Shown here piece by piece: positions 6,493-9,300 of a stretch of DNA of 9,300 nt; position 1 is the first letter of the stretch, and each line of letters opens with the position of its first letter. The stretch covers positions 1 through 9,300 of the forward strand of contig JANQRM010000242.1 in the NCBI GenBank assembly GCA_028284565.1, given 5' to 3'. The position numbers and the translations under genes were made by a program. Under the pieces are notes generated by a model that searched no databases, was not told where the DNA came from, and saw only the letters and a list, made by a program, of their open reading frames with translations. This stretch comes from Anaerolineae bacterium (GTDB lineage Bacteria; Chloroflexota; Anaerolineae; Aggregatilineales; Phototrophicaceae).

Positions 6493-7849
6493 CATTATCC
6501 CCTCATGACTACGCGAAGCAACACAAGGAACGTTTTCGTGAACAATTAAAAGATTGGCTACGAATTCCAAGTGTCTCTACTGAACCCGCCTACCAAGCGG
6601 ATGTTCAGCGCGCCGCCGAATGGCTTGTGGAGGACATGAAAAGCATTGGGCTTAGCAATGTTCAAATTATGCCAACAGGTGGGCATCCCGTTGTCTATGG
6701 TGAGTGGCTCAATGCGGGTGATGAAAAGCAAACCGTTCTAATTTATGGGCATTATGACGTTCAGCCAGCGTGGGTTGAGGACGGTTGGGATCAAGACCCC
6801 TTTGAGCCAGTCGAACGCAATGGGAAAGTTATCGCGCGAGGCGCAACTGATGACAAAGGGCAATCCATGATTCAACTTAAAGCCCTTGAATCCATGCTTT
6901 CCGAAGGCAATACACCACCTATAAACATCAAATTACTCATTGAGGGCGAAGAGGAAATGGGTTCACGACACTTGCCAGCCTTTGTTGAAGCAAATAAAGA
7001 TTTACTCCAAGCCGACCTATGTGTTATTCTGACACAGGCATTCGTGGTAAAGACAAACCGCTGATTGTCTATGGACTGCGCGGGATGGTTACGATGGAAG
7101 TTGTGGTACAGGGACCGAAACACGATTTACATAGCGGGCGAGGCGGGATGATTCACAATCCAGCTCAGGTCATTGCAGAAATTGTCGCTAAGTTACATGA
7201 TGAAACAGGACGTGTTGCCGTTCCCGGATTTTACGATGATGTCGCGGATGTACCAGATGAAGAACGTGCCAAACTCAATCAAGCAGATGTGAGCGACTTG
7301 GAATGGGCAAAAATCATGGACGATTTACCGGATTGGGGCGAGTCTGATTATACAAAGATAGAACGACAGAGCATCCGACCAACCTTAGAAATCAATGGGA
7401 TTTCGGGAGGTTATACAGGCAATGGTTTTAAGACAGTCCTCCCTGCCAAAGCGAAAGCAAAAATTAGTTGTCGGCTTGTTCCTAATCAATCATCTAAAGA
7501 TATACTCAATAAAGTGCGCGAATATATCCTTGACATTGCCCCGCCCACCGTTAACGTCGAATTCATCTCGCATGGTCATGGTGAACCTGCTGTAACAGAC
7601 TTCGATCATCCTGCCATTCAATCGGCTTATAAAGCCTACTCAACTCACTTTCCCAATCCACCGTTGTATGCTCGCAGTGGCGGGAGCATTCCTATCGTTG
7701 CAGAATTCCAACAACAACTCGGTATCCCTGTGATTTTGTTGGGCTTTGGCTTGCCCGATGCAAATGCACATGGACCGAATGAAAATTTCGACGTCGACGT
7801 TTTCCATCGTGGCATTGACACGGTAATCACCTTCTTTCAGAGCTTATAG
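6489..7849 (+). pseudogene. M20 family metallodipeptidase, copy 3, split by a 1-nt frameshift
   Basis: The gene starts in phase with copy 2 by an ATGA overlap and reads normally to I180 (7026-7028), with H88, D90, D121, E155 and E156 in place. It then enters a wrong frame and stops at 7062-7064 (191 residues). Family sequence resumes in the -1 frame from the TCT at 7028-7030 (S-D-T-G-I-R-G-K-D-K-P) and runs to the TAG at 7847-7849. The expected ATT-TCT-GAC reads ATTCTGAC, so one T is missing. Restored, it has about 453 residues, including D182, H215, the SCRLV arginine and the AHGPNE histidine. Neither fragment alone has a complete active site. The second half stays open for over 270 codons with high family similarity, so the lesion is recent or an assembly error. 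One residue is also missing in the H-S-G-R-G-G loop near 7137-7148. Confidence 0.85.
7026..7033 (+). other. Frameshift site in dipeptidase copy 3
   Basis: The bases ATTCTGAC stand where copies 1 and 2 encode I-S-D-G as ATT-TC(A/T)-GAT. A single T deletion explains the whole frame change. The local sequence G-TTA-TTC-T is not a classical X-XXY-YYZ slippery heptamer and I see no strong stem just downstream, so programmed slippage is unlikely. The affected aspartate (D182) is itself a metal ligand. Confidence 0.85.
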
Positions 7850-7856
7850 GTAGACT

Positions 7857-8885
7857 ATGACCGACTTCGCAAACATGAATCTTGATGAGCAAGAAGCCTT
7901 ACTCTTGCAATTGGCTTGTCAAGTCATGCCAATCTATGGTCTTCACAATGCACAAGTAACATGGCTCACCTATAGTCATAACGCTGTGTTTGATGTTCAA
8001 CTCGCTCAAGGACATTATGTCCTGCGTCTACATCTGCCGGGGCAAGTTAATATCACCATGCTAACTTCTGAATTACAATGGCTGCGAGTGATACGACAGC
8101 AAACCAACCTAATCGCTCCCTATCCGATTTCCACAGAGATTGAGGGAGAAGAACATCCCTTTGTTCGCATCTATGAACCGTCCATGCCCGACGACGGATT
8201 AGTGGTAGCCACGCTCTTCGATTTTCTGGACGGGGAGAAACGTAATCCAACTGAACTAACTGTATCTGACGTCCAACTTATCGGCAGTTATATCGCACGT
8301 CTTCACACCGCTGGTCAATTTACACCACCAGAGGGATTCGTCCGACCTTGGTTGAATTGGGAAGGACTATTCGGCAACAACTCCCCGTACAATCCCGGTG
8401 AAGGTGGAAAAATCATCACCGAACATCAAAAAAACATCTTTCAACAAGTGGCAAAACGAGTGCAAGATGTGATGGAGGATGTAGGACAAGGCGTAGACTC
8501 ATTCGGTCTCATCCATGCCGATCTATTGGGGAAGAACCTTCTCTTTTATGAGGATGACGTTCGCGCCTTAGATTTTGAATACTCAGGCTGGGGATATTTT
8601 CTCTATGATTTAACCCCGCTATTATGGCAACTCAAAGGCGAAGTAACCAATTACTTGGAATTGGAAGATACGCTTTGGGAGGGTTATACAGCCATCCGTC
8701 CAATGCCTATCCGTTATCGAGACTTATTAGAAACCTTTATCGCGGGACGGCAACTTGCATCGTGTCGGTGGCTAGCAGGCAACCTCAATCACCCAGCCGT
8801 GAGAGATAACGCACCGGCACTCTTACAACAACGGACACAAGAACTTGAGAATTTTCTGTACAATGGGCGACTCGATCGCAATTAA
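7857..8885 (+). CDS. Phosphotransferase family protein (APH / homoserine kinase II-like)
   Basis: This 342-residue protein has the protein-kinase-like fold of the APH phosphotransferase family. The N-lobe shows Y-V-L-R-L-H-x-P-G at 54-62, with R57 in the place of the usual ATP-binding lysine, and S-E-L-Q-W-L at 71-76, whose E73 matches the helix-C glutamate. The catalytic loop is H220-A-D222-L-L-G-K-N227 (Brenner motif), and D239-F-E is the DFG-equivalent Mg2+ site. Spacing and style resemble the SrkA/ThrB-type-II group, which phosphorylates small molecules such as homoserine or protein side chains. The substrate is not determinable, and no threonine-pathway neighbour is present. It begins 7 nt after dipeptidase copy 3 with a modest AGGT (7848-7851) overlapping that stop codon, so it is the last gene of the operon. 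It ends convergently, overlapping the aminotransferase by 4 nt. Length is typical. Confidence 0.85.
   Translation: MTDFANMNLDEQEALLLQLACQVMPIYGLHNAQVTWLTYSHNAVFDVQLAQGHYVLRLHLPGQVNITMLTSELQWLRVIRQQTNLIAPYPISTEIEGEEHPFVRIYEPSMPDDGLVVATLFDFLDGEKRNPTELTVSDVQLIGSYIARLHTAGQFTPPEGFVRPWLNWEGLFGNNSPYNPGEGGKIITEHQKNIFQQVAKRVQDVMEDVGQGVDSFGLIHADLLGKNLLFYEDDVRALDFEYSGWGYFLYDLTPLLWQLKGEVTNYLELEDTLWEGYTAIRPMPIRYRDLLETFIAGRQLASCRWLAGNLNHPAVRDNAPALLQQRTQELENFLYNGRLDRN
8882..8885. other. Shared TTAA: overlapping convergent stop codons
   Basis: The kinase stop is TAA at 8883-8885 on the plus strand. The aminotransferase stop is TAA read from 8884-8882 on the minus strand. The 4-bp palindrome TTAA supplies both. 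There is no intergenic room for a terminator, so the two transcripts must read into each other. Confidence 0.9.
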
Positions 8886-9300
8886 GCGAGCGTTTCCAAA
8901 TGGTCATCTACCCATGTTTGATAGGCGTCTTGCAATCGTTGAGTCAACCCGCCAAGTTGACTGTTTCCAATGGCAATCCCGTCAATCTTAATAACAGGAA
9001 TAATGCCTCGACTACTACTCGTTAAAAAAGCTTCTTGAAAGTTTGGAATTTCATCAACATGCACCGCATCCCGCCTAATGGGTAGAATTGGCGGTGCTAT
9101 CTCAAAGACTATTTGTTGACTAATCCCCAATAAGACACCTTCACCCGCAGTTCGCAACTCACCATCCACAATAGCGTAAAAATTACTGCCCAATCCTTCC
9201 AAGATATATCCGCCATCATTTAACAGAAAAGTATCATAAATCCCATCTGGCATCGTCTCTTTCAGCGCAGTGCGTAGGTGCATCCAATCTGTGGTTTTCG
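8882..9300 (-). CDS. Class IV aminotransferase (BCAT / D-amino acid aminotransferase type), C-terminal part
   Basis: This is the partial C-terminal portion of a PLP fold-type IV enzyme; the start lies beyond the right edge. The ATG at 9281-9283 is internal, because the frame stays open to the window end and reads K-T-T-D-W before it. That lysine (9296-9298) aligns with the Schiff-base lysine of D-alanine aminotransferase (K-S-L-N). Next come E-G-L-G-S-N-F-Y, the conserved glutamate and asparagine of the family signature, then G-E-L-R-T and L-L-G-I-S-Q-Q-I-V. The E-A-F-L-T-S-S-S-R-G-I-I-P-V segment and a D-G near the C terminus complete the pattern. Family members transfer amino groups of branched-chain or D-amino acids, or cleave aminodeoxychorismate. 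The specificity residues of the N-terminal half are missing, so the choice is open. Roughly 140 residues should be missing. It converges on the kinase gene, sharing TTAA for both stops. Confidence 0.88.
   Translation of the reverse strand, partial: KTTDWMHLRTALKETMPDGIYDTFLLNDGGYILEGLGSNFYAIVDGELRTAGEGVLLGISQQIVFEIAPPILPIRRDAVHVDEIPNFQEAFLTSSSRGIIPVIKIDGIAIGNSQLGGLTQRLQDAYQTWVDDHLETLA

Noticed and set aside
7019..7040. Programmed -1 ribosomal frameshift joining the two halves of dipeptidase copy 3.
   Set aside because: The site G-TTA-TTC-T does not allow good tRNA re-pairing, no clear downstream stem is seen, and family members need no frameshift. A deletion or sequencing error is simpler.
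7019..7849. A separate 276-residue gene starting at ATG 7019.
   Set aside because: Its sequence from 7028 on is simply the second half of the M20 protein. The ATG is an out-of-frame coincidence within the first half (across the L-C codons), with no ribosome binding site.
9281..9283. ATG at 9283 as the start of the aminotransferase.
   Set aside because: The frame continues open to the window end and includes the expected PLP-binding lysine before this Met, so it is internal.

Overview
The window is a compact, gene-dense bacterial segment with no RNA genes, insertion sequences or CRISPR repeats that I can see. An F420-type luciferase-like oxidoreductase, an AI-2E-family permease, a GAF-SpoIIE phosphatase and a tandem set of M20 dipeptidases, together with moderate base composition, would fit a Chloroflexota (Anaerolineae-like) genome. 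This assignment is an inference from gene content and protein style, not from a marker gene.

Layout. Positions 1-169 are non-coding and hold an imperfect 24-nt inverted repeat next to a possible leftward promoter. Positions 170-2580 carry a two-gene leftward operon: a GAF + SpoIIE/PP2C (RsbU-like) phosphatase followed by an AI-2E-family membrane protein. Positions 2581-2711 are a divergent intergenic region with an extended -10 element facing each way. Positions 2712-8885 are a rightward operon of five genes: an LLM-class F420-dependent oxidoreductase, three tandem M20 metallodipeptidase paralogues, and an APH/ThrB-II-type small-molecule kinase. Spacing is tight throughout (3-nt gap, 11-nt overlap, 4-nt ATGA overlap, 7-nt gap), so co-transcription and translational coupling are likely. 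The right edge (8882-9300) holds the C-terminal part of a leftward class IV (PLP fold-type IV) aminotransferase, whose stop codon overlaps the kinase stop in a shared TTAA.

The main anomaly is the third M20 gene. A single-base deletion at about 7028 splits it into two frames, although both halves still match the family closely. Restored, it would be about 453 residues with all metal ligands present. The first M20 copy keeps its ligands but has an unusual loop at the bridging aspartate, which suggests divergence in activity.

Functionally, the rightward operon looks like a peptide or amino-acid-derivative handling cluster: dipeptide hydrolysis, an F420 redox enzyme and a phosphotransferase, with an amino-acid aminotransferase convergent to it. 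The substrate cannot be read from the sequence. The leftward pair joins a stress-signalling-type phosphatase to a permease of unknown cargo. I see no clear evidence of a wholly new system.
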